Source: Pseudoroseicyclus_A sp041714655
GTDB lineage: Bacteria > Pseudomonadota > Alphaproteobacteria > Rhodobacterales > Rhodobacteraceae
Direction of reading: 5' to 3'
Length of the DNA stretch: 64,000 nt
NCBI RefSeq assembly: GCF_041714655.1
Contig: NZ_CP168219.1
Coordinates: 2,790,001-2,854,000 of the forward strand
Positions within the stretch are counted from its first letter, which is position 1, and each line of letters begins with the position of its first letter. A program made the translations under genes and the position numbers. Of this stretch, positions 17,047-25,808 are shown in pieces. The notes below the pieces were generated by a model. That model made no database searches, was not told the origin of the DNA, and was given only the letters and a program-made list of their open reading frames with translations.

Positions 17047-19244
17047 GCGATTTCAGCTACGAGACGGAAGACGGCGTCGCGATCATCACCTGGGATGTCG
17101 AGGGCAAGAGCATGAACGTGCTCAACCTCGCCGGGGCGGACGAGCTCTCTGCCCTCATCGACCGCGCCCATGGCGACGAGGCGGTGAAGGGCATCGTCAT
17201 CACCTCCGCCAAGAAGGATTTCGCCGGCGGGATGGATCTCAACGTCATCGCCAAGATGAAAGAGAGCGCCGGCGACAACCCGGCCAAGGGGCTCTTCAAC
17301 GGCATCATGGGCTTTCACCGGCTCGAGCGGAAGATCGAGCTCGGCGGCATGGACCCGAAGACGAAGAAGGGCGGCAAGCCGACGGTCGCCGCCCTGCCCG
17401 GCACGGCGCTGGGCATCGGGCTGGAGATCCCGCTCTCCTGCCACCGCCGGATCGCGGCGGACAATCCCAAGGCCAAGATCGGCCTGCCGGAGATCAAGGT
17501 CGGCATCTTCCCCGGCGCCGGCGGCACGACGCGGCTGACGCGGATGATGGGGGCCATGGCGGCGGCGCCGTTCCTTCTGCAGGGCAAGCTGTCTGACCCG
17601 AAGGCCGCCAAGGCGGCGGGGATCATCGACGAGGTGGTGCCGGCGGATGAGCTTCTGGCCCGCGCCAAGGCCTGGGTGCTGGAAGCGACCGAGGCCGATT
17701 GCGTCAAGCCGTGGGACCAGAAGGGCTACAAGTTGCCGGGCGGCACGCCCTTCCATCCGGCGGGCTTCCAGACCTTCGTCGGCGCCTCCGCCATGGTCAA
17801 CGGCCAGACCTGGGGCGCCTTCCCGGCGGCCAAGGCGATGCTCTCGGCCATCTACGAGGGCGCCATGGTCGATTTCGACACGGCGCTCCGGATCGAGGCG
17901 CGCTGGTTCACCAATGTGCTGATGAACCCCTCGAGCAGCGCCATGATCCGCTCGCTCTTCATCAACAAGGAAGCGCTGGAGAAAGGCGCCAACCGCCCCG
18001 AGGCGCCCGACCAGAAGGTCGCCAAGCTGGGCGTGCTCGGCGCCGGGATGATGGGCGCGGGCATCGCCTATGTCTCTGCCAATGCCGGCATCGAGGTGGT
18101 GCTGATCGACCAGGATCAGGCCGCCGCCGACCGCGGGAAGGCGCATGCCGAGGGGATCCTCGACAAGGGCATCTCCCGCAAGAAGGTCACGCAAGAGGGC
18201 AAGGAGGAGGTGCTCGGCCGGATCACGGCGACCACCGACCTGCAGGCCCTCAAGGGCTGCGACCTGATCATCGAGGCGGTCTTCGAGGATCCGGGCGTGA
18301 AGGCCGAGATCACCGGCCGCGTGCAGCAGATAATCGGGCCGGAATGCATCTTCGCCACCAACACCTCCACCCTGCCGATCACCGAGCTGGCCAAGGCCTT
18401 CGGGCGGCCGGAGGATTTCATCGGCATCCATTTCTTCTCGCCGGTCGACAAGATGCTGCTGGTCGAGATCATCAAGGGCGAGAAGACGGGGGACCGCGCC
18501 GTCGCCAAGGCGCTCGATTTCGTCCGCCAGATCCGCAAGACGCCGATCGTCGTCAACGATGCGCGGTTCTTCTACGCCAACCGCTGCATCATCCCCTATC
18601 TCAACGAGGGCGCCCGGATGGTGACGGAGGGCGTGGCCCCCGCGCTCATCGAACACGCCGCGCAGCTCGTCGGCATGCCGCTCGGGCCGCTGCAGCTCAT
18701 CGACGAGACCTCCATCGACCTCGCGGTGAAGATCTCCAAGGCCACCAAGGCGGCGATGGGCGATGCCTACCCGGCCGACATGGCGCCGGTGGACGATCTG
18801 ATGTTCTGGCTGGCGGACGAAGGCCGGCTCGGCCGCAAGGCGAAGGCGGGCTTCTACGCCTATGACGACAAGGGCAAGCGCACCGGCCTCTGGCCCGGCC
18901 TCGCCGAGCGCCACAAGGTCGCCGGCGAGCAGCCCGACGTTACCGAGGTGCAGCACCGGCTCCTCATGGCGCAGGTGCTGGAGGCGGTGAAGGCGCTGGA
19001 GGAGGGCGTGCTCGAAGACATCCGCGAAGGCGATGTGGGCGCCATCCTCGGCTGGGGCTTCGCGCCTTGGTCGGGCGGGCCATTCTCGTGGCTCGACATC
19101 ATCGGCGCCGCGAAGGCGGTGGAGATCTGCGAGGGCCTCGCCGCTTCCGAAGGGCCGCGCTTCGAGCCGCCGCAGCTCCTGCGCGAAATGGCCGCCTCGG
19201 GCGAGACCTTCTACGGACGGTTCTCGCAACAGGCCGCCGCCTGA
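17043..19244 (+). CDS. Multifunctional fatty-acid oxidation protein (enoyl-CoA hydratase / 3-hydroxyacyl-CoA dehydrogenase, FadB/FadJ type)
   Basis: 733 residues. N-terminal crotonase domain (1-190): SAKKDFAGGMDLN forms the oxyanion-hole region and GLPEIKVGIFPGAGGTTRL the catalytic Glu segment. A linker leads to the NAD-binding domain (about 325-500) with KLGVLGAGMMGAGIAYV and the catalytic GIHFFSPVDKMLLVEII. Two C-terminal 3HCDH domains follow. It carries out the second and third steps of beta-oxidation, handing 3-ketoacyl-CoA to the thiolase encoded at the head of the operon. The gene starts inside the stop codon of the second cupin gene. Confidence 0.95.
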   Translation: MSDFSYETEDGVAIITWDVEGKSMNVLNLAGADELSALIDRAHGDEAVKGIVITSAKKDFAGGMDLNVIAKMKESAGDNPAKGLFNGIMGFHRLERKIELGGMDPKTKKGGKPTVAALPGTALGIGLEIPLSCHRRIAADNPKAKIGLPEIKVGIFPGAGGTTRLTRMMGAMAAAPFLLQGKLSDPKAAKAAGIIDEVVPADELLARAKAWVLEATEADCVKPWDQKGYKLPGGTPFHPAGFQTFVGASAMVNGQTWGAFPAAKAMLSAIYEGAMVDFDTALRIEARWFTNVLMNPSSSAMIRSLFINKEALEKGANRPEAPDQKVAKLGVLGAGMMGAGIAYVSANAGIEVVLIDQDQAAADRGKAHAEGILDKGISRKKVTQEGKEEVLGRITATTDLQALKGCDLIIEAVFEDPGVKAEITGRVQQIIGPECIFATNTSTLPITELAKAFGRPEDFIGIHFFSPVDKMLLVEIIKGEKTGDRAVAKALDFVRQIRKTPIVVNDARFFYANRCIIPYLNEGARMVTEGVAPALIEHAAQLVGMPLGPLQLIDETSIDLAVKISKATKAAMGDAYPADMAPVDDLMFWLADEGRLGRKAKAGFYAYDDKGKRTGLWPGLAERHKVAGEQPDVTEVQHRLLMAQVLEAVKALEEGVLEDIREGDVGAILGWGFAPWSGGPFSWLDIIGAAKAVEICEGLAASEGPRFEPPQLLREMAASGETFYGRFSQQAAA

Positions 19245-19257
19245 GCGCGACCGCCCT

Positions 19258-19280
19258 GGGATCTTTCTTGGAAAGATCCC
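19258..19280. terminator. Perfect hairpin between convergent genes
   Basis: GGGATCTTTC-TTG-GAAAGATCCC, a 10-bp perfect stem with a 3-base loop, 13 bases after the multifunctional protein gene and just before the stop of the convergent transporter gene. There is no T-run on either side, so it is a probable bidirectional terminator or transcript-end stabiliser rather than a classical one. Confidence 0.6.
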
Positions 19281-19290
19281 GGGGCCCGCC

Positions 19291-20181
19291 TCACCGCGCC
19301 AGCACCGCACCCACGAGGATCAGCCCCATCCCGCCCAGCTCCCGCGGGTTGAGCGTGTCGCCCCAGAGCCACCAGCCCCAGAGCGCCGCGAATATGAGGA
19401 GCGAGTTCTCCATCACCGCCATCCGCGCGGGCTCGCCGAGCTGATAGGCGCGGATGAGGAGCCCGACGGCCAGAAGCGAGCCCAAAGCCTGCGCGAGGCT
19501 CACCGCCGTGAAGGTCGCGCCCGCCCGCCCCCACGCCCGAAGCGCCCAGCCCGCCGCGCCCTCCGGCACCTCCGGCCCCCAGAGCGCCAGCGCGAGGCAG
19601 CCGAGCGCCCCCACGGCGCCGAGGAGGAGGTAGTAGCCGAAGAGGAGCGACAGGGGCGATTCCTGCGAACAGCGCAGCCGCGTCACGAGGTTCCCCGCCC
19701 CGTAGAGCAGCCCCGCCAGCACCGCGAGCCCCGTCGCCCAGCCGCCGCCGCTGCCGAAGGGGTCGAGCATCACCACGACGCCCGCGAAGCCGAGGCCCAC
19801 CGCCAGCGCCCGCCCGGCACCGGGCCGCGCGCCACGCAGCCCCCAGTCGATCAGCACCAGCCAGATCGGCGCGGTGAAGAGCCCCGCCGCCACCAGCGCC
19901 ACCGGCAGCGTGCCGAGGCAGCCGAAGTAAAGGAGCATCCCTCCGGTCGCGAGCACGGAGCGGAGCGCCACGGCCCCCGGCGCGACGGGCCAGACCCGGC
20001 GCCACGCCATCAGCGGCACGAGCACCACCAGCGCCATGCCGGCACGGACGGCCTGGAACTGCCAGAGCCCGGCCGTGGGCGCGATCAGCGCCACGAAATT
20101 GTCGATGAGCCCGATGAGCGCCATGCCGCCCAGCACCATCGCCCCGGCCCCGCCGCCCGAGGCCATCCACCGCACCGCCAT
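19291..20181 (-). CDS. EamA/DMT family transporter
   Basis: 296 residues with about ten hydrophobic helices in two EamA repeats (first about 12-145, second about 160-292). The second repeat ends NSLLIFAALWGWWLWGDTLN, the usual EamA closing motif in which a Glu is often found. It is an inner-membrane exporter or importer of small metabolites, substrate unknown. The ATG at 20179-20181 (MAVRWMASGG) is chosen. The longer frame adds an Arg/Pro-rich leader without membrane character. Confidence 0.85.
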   Translation of the reverse strand: MAVRWMASGGGAGAMVLGGMALIGLIDNFVALIAPTAGLWQFQAVRAGMALVVLVPLMAWRRVWPVAPGAVALRSVLATGGMLLYFGCLGTLPVALVAAGLFTAPIWLVLIDWGLRGARPGAGRALAVGLGFAGVVVMLDPFGSGGGWATGLAVLAGLLYGAGNLVTRLRCSQESPLSLLFGYYLLLGAVGALGCLALALWGPEVPEGAAGWALRAWGRAGATFTAVSLAQALGSLLAVGLLIRAYQLGEPARMAVMENSLLIFAALWGWWLWGDTLNPRELGGMGLILVGAVLAR

Positions 20182-20329
20182 CCCCGCCCCTCCTGTCGCC
20201 CGGCGCGCCACTCTCCGCCCCGGCCCCGGCGCGCGCAAGCCCTCGCGGGCCCATCTCGGCACCCGCCGCCGCTTTCGCTTTCCCCTCCCCGCGCGGGCCC
20301 CTATGATCGGCGGAAAAGAGGTGCGGGCA

Positions 20330-21343
20330 GTGACAGCCCTCTCGCAATATCAGCGGTTGGAATCAGGCGGGCTCTGGCGGGCCGACAGTGACGCGGAAGA
20401 GCGCGAGGTCTTCGTGTCCTTCGGCGACGCGACGCTCGTCATCGCCGCCCCCGACGGGCGCCCGCTCGCGCATTGGTCGCTCCCCGCCATCGAACGGCAG
20501 AACCCCGGCACGCGGCCCGCGCTCTTCACGCCGGGTCCGGACAGCGGCGAGGTCCTGCAGATCGAAGAAGCCCTGATGATCGACGCCATCGAGCGGGTCC
20601 GCAAGGTGCTCGCCCGCTCGCGGCCCCGGCGGGGGCGGCTGCGCTATCTGGGGCTGGGCACCTTCCTCGCGGTGCTGCTCGCGGTGGTGGTCTTCTGGCT
20701 GCCGGGGGCGCTGCAGCGGCAGACGCTGGCCGTCGTGCCGCTCGCCAAGCGGCTGGAGATCGGCGCGAGCCTTCTTGGCAACCTGCAGCGCCTCGCGGGC
20801 GCCTCCTGCCGCGACCCGCTGGGTAGCCAGGCGCTCATCACCCTGCAGGAGAGGCTCTTCAGCGACGGCGACGGCCGGCTGGTGGTGCTGCCAGAGGCGC
20901 CCGATTTCGGCATCATCCTGCCGGGGCGGATCGTGATCCTCTCCGCCGAGATGATCGAGGCGTCAGAGGAGGCGGCGATCCCCGCCGGCCATGCCCTCAC
21001 CGCCTGGATCGCCCGTCAGGACGACGACCCGATGGAGGCGCTCCTCAAGGATGCCGGCCTCGGCGCGACGCTGACGCTTCTGACCACCGGCGATCTGCCG
21101 CCCGGCGCGATCGAGGATCATGCCGCGCATCTGCTGGTCGAGCCGCCGCCCGCGCCGCCCCGCGCCGAGCTGGCGGCCGGCTTCGAGGCGGAGGGGCTGA
21201 GCTTCGCCGCCTGGGCCGCGGCGGTGGACCCGGAGGGCGCCCGCTTCGGCACCAATCCCGGGCCGATCCCCGAGACGCTGACGCGCGTGCCGCTTCTCAC
21301 GGATTCCGACTGGATCGCCCTCAAGGGCATCTGCCAGGGCTGA
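20330..21343 (+). CDS. Single-pass membrane protein of unknown function
   Basis: 337 residues from the GTG at 20330 (TALSQYQRLESGGLW). The sequence GGAAAAGAGGTGCGGGCA in front places a purine-rich site at a good distance. An ATG at 20303 is possible but would put that site inside the gene. A cytoplasmic ~105-residue domain, one transmembrane helix at about residues 108-127 (GTFLAVLLAVVVFWLPGAL) and a large outer domain follow. The outer part has the look of a degenerate peptidase-like segment (GRIVILSAEMIEASEE) without a metal motif. No family is recognised with confidence. Confidence 0.6.
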   Translation: MTALSQYQRLESGGLWRADSDAEEREVFVSFGDATLVIAAPDGRPLAHWSLPAIERQNPGTRPALFTPGPDSGEVLQIEEALMIDAIERVRKVLARSRPRRGRLRYLGLGTFLAVLLAVVVFWLPGALQRQTLAVVPLAKRLEIGASLLGNLQRLAGASCRDPLGSQALITLQERLFSDGDGRLVVLPEAPDFGIILPGRIVILSAEMIEASEEAAIPAGHALTAWIARQDDDPMEALLKDAGLGATLTLLTTGDLPPGAIEDHAAHLLVEPPPAPPRAELAAGFEAEGLSFAAWAAAVDPEGARFGTNPGPIPETLTRVPLLTDSDWIALKGICQG

Positions 21344-21385
21344 CAGCTCAACCGCGGGGGGCGCTTTCACCGGGCAGGAGATGCG

Positions 21386-21405
21386 CCGGGGGGCTGGCCC
21401 CCCGG
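21386..21405. terminator. GC hairpin between convergent genes
   Basis: CCGGGGGGC-TG-GCCCCCCGG sits between two convergent genes (ends at 21343 and 21416). It has no T-run, so it is a likely bidirectional transcript end by position only. Confidence 0.45.
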
Positions 21406-21415
21406 CCGCTCACTC

Positions 21416-22867
21416 TCACCGAACGTAGGCATCCGCATAGCCCGCGCCCCGCGCCGCGTTCAGCGCGTTCTGTAGCGCCTGGGCGCTGGAGAAGGGCCCG
21501 GCCGCCACGGCCTGCATGCCGCCGGCCTGCATGATGCCGACCGGCAGGCCCATGGCCTGCAGCCGCGTCACGGCGCGCTGCGCATTGCCCGGCTCGGCAT
21601 AGGTGCCGACCTGCACGTAACGGCCCGCGGGAGCGGCGGAGGGCGCGGCGGACGGCGCCGAGACGACCGGCGCGGAAGAGGTCGAGAGCACGCCGGCGGC
21701 CCCGGCCGTGCCGCGGTGGAGGTTCACCCGCCCATCGTCCCAGGCTCGCTCGTAGCCGGGCGGCGGGGCGTTCGGCACGACGCCAACGACGGGGTTCGAG
21801 ATCGGCACGGCGGCCCCGGCCGCCGCCGGCGCCGGGGCGCCGAAGGTCGACAGCGTGCCCGGCGCGCTGGCCGTCACCGCCGCGGCATTGCCGGCGGAAT
21901 GCGGCGCCTGGGCCTGCGGCCCGCAGCGGATCGGCAGGCCGCCGCCGCCAGAGAGGAACTCGGTATAGGAGAAGACGCCCGACGGGCAGGACGCGGCGAG
22001 CCCGGCCGGCAGCGGCTGCGCGGCCGAGGACGGCGTCGAGACGACGACCATCGGCGCCGTGGCGGTGACCGGCCTGCCGGCCATCGAGGGCGCGCCCGGC
22101 AGCACGGGGCCGGACGGCGCGGTGGTGACCGGGATCGGCATCGGCGCGGCGGGGCAGCTCAGCGGCCGGCCCGTCGACTGGTCGATCAGCGACCGGCCCG
22201 CCGCCACCTCGGCGCAGGCGCTGGCCAGCGTCAGCCGGCGCACGGTCGGCCCGGTGGGGATCGGCGCGCCGATGGGCCCCGAGGCCGCCACCGGCGCCAT
22301 GGCCGGGATCAGCATCGCAGGGGCGGCGGCTGCGCTGGCCACGACGGTCGGCGCCGCACTGCCGCAATCGACAGGTTGGCCGGTCGAGGCGCGGATGAGC
22401 CCGGGCTGGACGCCGGTGCGCCCGGCGCAGGCCTCGGCCAGCGTGATGCGGCGGGGGGCCGGCGCGGCCGGGGCTGCGGGGGCCACGCGCGCCGGGGCGG
22501 CAGGCGCCGCGGCGGTGGCGACCGGGCCTGTCGGCGCGGCCGTGCCGGGCCGGATCGGGCCGGAGGAGCCATCGATATCCGGCAGGCCGAAGAATCCCTG
22601 CGGCTGGTTGGTGGCGATGGTCTGCGCCGGCGGCGTGTCGAAGGTGGGCACATAGCCGCAGAGCTGCTCGCGCTGCGGGCTCATGCGCGGCACCCATTCG
22701 AGCCCGCCGTCGAGCCCGGCACGGATGAAGGCGCAGCCCTCGCTGTCGACGAACTGGTTGCCGGCGTAATTGGCCGGCGGAAACTCGGCCGGTACCTGCG
22801 CGAGCAGCGCGGCAGGCGCCGCTCCGAGCGCCAGAGCCAGACAAGCGGCATATCGGACAGGTTTCAT
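21416..22867 (-). CDS. Exported protein with C-terminal SPOR domain and internal Cys repeats
   Basis: 483 residues. A signal peptide (about 1-23, ending AALLAQ) leads into an Ala/Pro-rich, low-complexity body. At least two copies of a repeat are visible, LAEACAGRTG..IRASTGQPVDC and LASACAEVAAG..DQSTGRPLSC, and a looser third near ASCPSG..GLPIRC, each with two cysteines about 20 residues apart. The last ~75 residues are a SPOR domain (YVQVGTYAEPGNAQRAVTRL to the end), which binds denuded peptidoglycan at division sites. Periplasmic cell-envelope protein. The repeats have no known assigned function to me. Confidence 0.82.
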   Translation of the reverse strand: MKPVRYAACLALALGAAPAALLAQVPAEFPPANYAGNQFVDSEGCAFIRAGLDGGLEWVPRMSPQREQLCGYVPTFDTPPAQTIATNQPQGFFGLPDIDGSSGPIRPGTAAPTGPVATAAAPAAPARVAPAAPAAPAPRRITLAEACAGRTGVQPGLIRASTGQPVDCGSAAPTVVASAAAAPAMLIPAMAPVAASGPIGAPIPTGPTVRRLTLASACAEVAAGRSLIDQSTGRPLSCPAAPMPIPVTTAPSGPVLPGAPSMAGRPVTATAPMVVVSTPSSAAQPLPAGLAASCPSGVFSYTEFLSGGGGLPIRCGPQAQAPHSAGNAAAVTASAPGTLSTFGAPAPAAAGAAVPISNPVVGVVPNAPPPGYERAWDDGRVNLHRGTAGAAGVLSTSSAPVVSAPSAAPSAAPAGRYVQVGTYAEPGNAQRAVTRLQAMGLPVGIMQAGGMQAVAAGPFSSAQALQNALNAARGAGYADAYVR

Positions 22868-22950
22868 GGCAGACCCCCACTAGATGTGGGAGAGGATGCC
22901 GGATCGGCCCTGCCAAGTAAAGGCCGGGCCGGGGTCTGGTTAACCCTGCG

Positions 22951-23616
22951 CTACTTGGTGCCGAACATCCTGTCGCCGGCATCGCCGAGGCCGGGGACGA
23001 TGTAGCCGTGGTCGTTCAGATGGCTGTCGATGGCGGCGGTGACGATGGGCACGTCGGGATGCGCCTGACGCATCCGCGCGATCCCCTCGGGCGCCGCGAG
23101 AAGGCACATGAAGCGGATGTTGCTGGCGCCGGCAGCCTTCACGAGGTCGATGGCGGCGGCGGAGGAATTCCCCGTCGCCAGCATCGGATCGACCACGATG
23201 GTCAGCCGCTCGTCGAGGCTGCCGGGGAGCTTCGAATAATACTGCACCGGCTCCAGCGTCTCGGGGTCGCGGTAGAGCCCGACGAAGCCGACGCGGGCCG
23301 CCGGGATCAGCTCGAGGATCCCGTCCAGCAGCCCGTTGCCGGCCCGCAGAATCGACACGAGCGCCAGCTTCTTGCCCTCGATCATCGGCGCGTCCATCGG
23401 CTGGAGCGGCGTCTCGATCCGCTCCGTCGTCATCGGCAGGTCGCGGGTGATCTCGTAGGCGAGGAGGTGGCTGATCTCGCGCAGGAGCCGGCGGAAGGAA
23501 TTGGTCGAGGTCTCCTTGTTCCGCATCAGGCTCAGCTTGTGCTGCACAAGGGGGTGGTCGACGAGGGTCACGCCGTCGGGGATCCCGCCACCGGAGGTCA
23601 CGCCGTCATCTGTCAT
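22951..23616 (-). CDS. upp: Uracil phosphoribosyltransferase
   Basis: 221 residues, starting at the ATG that overlaps the stop of the adenosine deaminase gene. The PRPP-binding loop is VVDPMLATGNSSAAAID, the N-terminal LSLMRNKETSTNSFRRL and the C-terminal GLGDAGDRMFGTK are typical of Upp. It converts uracil and PRPP to UMP. Last gene of the salvage operon, so uracil released by thymidine phosphorylase-type phosphorolysis can be recaptured directly. Confidence 0.95.
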   Translation of the reverse strand: MTDDGVTSGGGIPDGVTLVDHPLVQHKLSLMRNKETSTNSFRRLLREISHLLAYEITRDLPMTTERIETPLQPMDAPMIEGKKLALVSILRAGNGLLDGILELIPAARVGFVGLYRDPETLEPVQYYSKLPGSLDERLTIVVDPMLATGNSSAAAIDLVKAAGASNIRFMCLLAAPEGIARMRQAHPDVPIVTAAIDSHLNDHGYIVPGLGDAGDRMFGTK

Positions 23617-24596
23617 CGCTTCAGCCTTTCTCTCACCGCATCCCGCGTCTCCTCGTCGCAGAAAGCCGCGGCGAGCGCCACCTCGGTCAGCTCGGTGAAC
23701 TCCTCCTCCCCCCAGCCGAAGGCGCGCTCGAGCCCCTCGAACTCGGCGGTCATCGTCGTGTGGAAATAGGGCGGATCGTCGGTCGAGATCGTGACCTTCA
23801 CGCCCCGCTCGCGGAGCTTGGCGATGGGATGGCTCTCCCAGCTCTTCGCCGCGCCGAGGAAGACGTTGGAGCCGGGGCAAACCTCGAGCACCACCCCCGC
23901 CTCGGCGATCCGCTCGCAGAGCTCGGGGTCGCGGGCGGCGGAGATGCCGTGGCCGATGCGCTCCACCTTCAGGTCGCGGAGCGTGTCGGCCACCATGTCG
24001 GGCCCACCCCATTCGCCGGCATGGGCGGTGAGGCGCAGCCCCGCCTCCCGCGCCATGTCGAAGGCATAGGAGAAATCCCCCGGCCGCCCCATCAGCTCCG
24101 CTCCCGCAAGGCCGAAGCCGGTGAGGAAGCGGCCCTTCGTCTCGGCGGCGCAGAGCGCCGTGGCCTTCGCCTGCTCGGGGCCAAGATGCCGGATGGCGGT
24201 GACGATGGCGCGGAGCGTGATGCCATGCGTCCGCTCCGCCTCGGCGGCGGCATCCTCGATGGCGGCGAGGTAATCGCGCCAGGCGGCGACATCGCCGCCG
24301 CCGCAGAAGTCCGGCGACAGGAAGGTCTCGGAATAGACCACGCCATGGGCGGCGCTTTCCTCCAGCACCGCGAGGGTGAGGCGGCGGAAATCCTCGGGGG
24401 ATTGCAGCGTCGTGCAGGCGGCCTCATAGACGGTCAGGAAGTGGTCGAACCCCTCGTAGCGGTAGCCTCCGGCCTCGGTGAAGATGCCGGAGAGGTCGAT
24501 CTTCTTCTCCATCGCCAGCCCCTTGATGAAGGCCGGCGGCGCGGCGCCTTCGAGATGCAGGTGCAATTCTACCTTCGGGAAGTCACGCCAGCTCAT
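23613..24596 (-). CDS. add: Adenosine deaminase
   Basis: 327 residues. Zinc and catalytic motifs are in order: KVELHLHLEGAAPP (His-x-His), LTAHAGEWGG (third His and the catalytic Glu nearby), ERIGHGISAARD and ISTDDPPYF (Asp-Asp). It deaminates adenosine or deoxyadenosine to inosine. An adenine deaminase of the same fold cannot be fully excluded, but the operon with nucleoside phosphorolysis enzymes favours the nucleoside enzyme. It overlaps both neighbours by four bases (ATGA). Confidence 0.9.
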   Translation of the reverse strand: MSWRDFPKVELHLHLEGAAPPAFIKGLAMEKKIDLSGIFTEAGGYRYEGFDHFLTVYEAACTTLQSPEDFRRLTLAVLEESAAHGVVYSETFLSPDFCGGGDVAAWRDYLAAIEDAAAEAERTHGITLRAIVTAIRHLGPEQAKATALCAAETKGRFLTGFGLAGAELMGRPGDFSYAFDMAREAGLRLTAHAGEWGGPDMVADTLRDLKVERIGHGISAARDPELCERIAEAGVVLEVCPGSNVFLGAAKSWESHPIAKLRERGVKVTISTDDPPYFHTTMTAEFEGLERAFGWGEEEFTELTEVALAAAFCDEETRDAVRERLKR

Positions 24597-25780
24597 CGGG
24601 GGATCTCCAGGTGGGCGGCGATGAGCGCCGCGACATCGGTGAAGGCCATCAGCCCCAGCTCCTTCCGGCCCGCCCCCGCCACCAGCACCGGCACCCGCTC
24701 GCGGGTGTGGTCGGTGCCGGCGAAGGTCGGGTCGTTGCCGTGATCGGCGGTGATGACGAGGAGGTCGCCCTCGCGAAGCGCCGCCACGACCCGCCCCAGC
24801 TCGCCATCCGCCCATTCCAGATGCCGCGCATAGCCCGCCACGTCGCGGCGGTGGCCGTAGAGGCTGTCGAACTCGACGAGATTGGCGAAGGTGAAGGCGC
24901 CCTCCTCCGCATCGGCCACAAGCCGGTGGAGGTCGGCCATCAGGCTCTCGTCCGTCCCCTTGGTCACGTCGTCGATGCCCTGCATCGAGAAGATGTCGCC
25001 GATCTTGCCGATTGCATGCACGGGGTGGCCAGCCTCTTGCGCCCAGTCGCAGAGCGTCGGCTCCGGCGGGGCGATGGCATAGTCGCGGCGATGCGGTGTG
25101 CGCTTGAAATCGGCTGCGGTGGCGCCAAGGAAGGGCCTCGCGATGACCCGGCCGATCTTCATCGCATGGAGCCGCGGCGCCAGCGCCTCGCAGAGCTGGA
25201 GCAGCCGGTCCAGCCCGAAGACCTCCTCATGCGCGGCGATCTGGAAGACGCTGTCGACGGAGGTGTAGCAGATCGGCCAGCCGCTCTTCAGATGCTCTTC
25301 CCCGAACTCCTCGATGACCGCCGTGCCGGAGCCGTGCCGGTTGCAGAGCGTGCCTTCAGTGCCGGCGAGGCGGGCGACCTCGGCCATGAGCTCCTCGGGG
25401 AAGGCCGGGTCACTGTCGGGAAAATAGCCCCAGTCCCAGGGCACGGGCACGCCCGCCAGCTCCCAATGGCCCGAGGGCGTGTCCTTGCCCGGCGAGATCT
25501 CGGTCGCGGCGCCGAAGGCGCCCGTGACGGCGGCATCGGGCCATGGGTCGGGGAAGCCGGAGGCGAGCGTGATCGCCCGCCCGAGCCCGAGCGCGGCGAG
25601 GTTCGGCAGGTGGAGCGGGCCGGAGCGCCCCTCCTCCGCCCGGCCGGCGGCGCAAGCCTCGGCGATATGGCCCAAGGTGTTGGCGCCGGTATCCGGCACG
25701 CGGCCGTTGAAGAAATTGGCGGCATCGGGCGCCCCGCCCACGCCGGCCGAATCGAGAACGACGAGGAAGGCGCGGCTCAT
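24593..25780 (-). CDS. deoB: Phosphopentomutase
   Basis: 395 residues starting MSRAFLVVLDSAGVGGAPD, the metal-binding N-terminus of the alkaline-phosphatase-like mutases. Further marks are GANTLGHIAEAC, GKDTPSGHWELAG (active-site Thr) and LLVITADHGNDPTFAGTDHTRE (two metal ligand clusters). It converts (deoxy)ribose-1-phosphate to the 5-phosphate, following DeoA in the salvage route. The ATG at 25778-25780 is used because the frame upstream is not conserved-looking. Confidence 0.95.
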   Translation of the reverse strand: MSRAFLVVLDSAGVGGAPDAANFFNGRVPDTGANTLGHIAEACAAGRAEEGRSGPLHLPNLAALGLGRAITLASGFPDPWPDAAVTGAFGAATEISPGKDTPSGHWELAGVPVPWDWGYFPDSDPAFPEELMAEVARLAGTEGTLCNRHGSGTAVIEEFGEEHLKSGWPICYTSVDSVFQIAAHEEVFGLDRLLQLCEALAPRLHAMKIGRVIARPFLGATAADFKRTPHRRDYAIAPPEPTLCDWAQEAGHPVHAIGKIGDIFSMQGIDDVTKGTDESLMADLHRLVADAEEGAFTFANLVEFDSLYGHRRDVAGYARHLEWADGELGRVVAALREGDLLVITADHGNDPTFAGTDHTRERVPVLVAGAGRKELGLMAFTDVAALIAAHLEIPR

Positions 25781-25808
25781 CGGGCGCCTCCCGCCAAGCG
25801 GAGCCATG

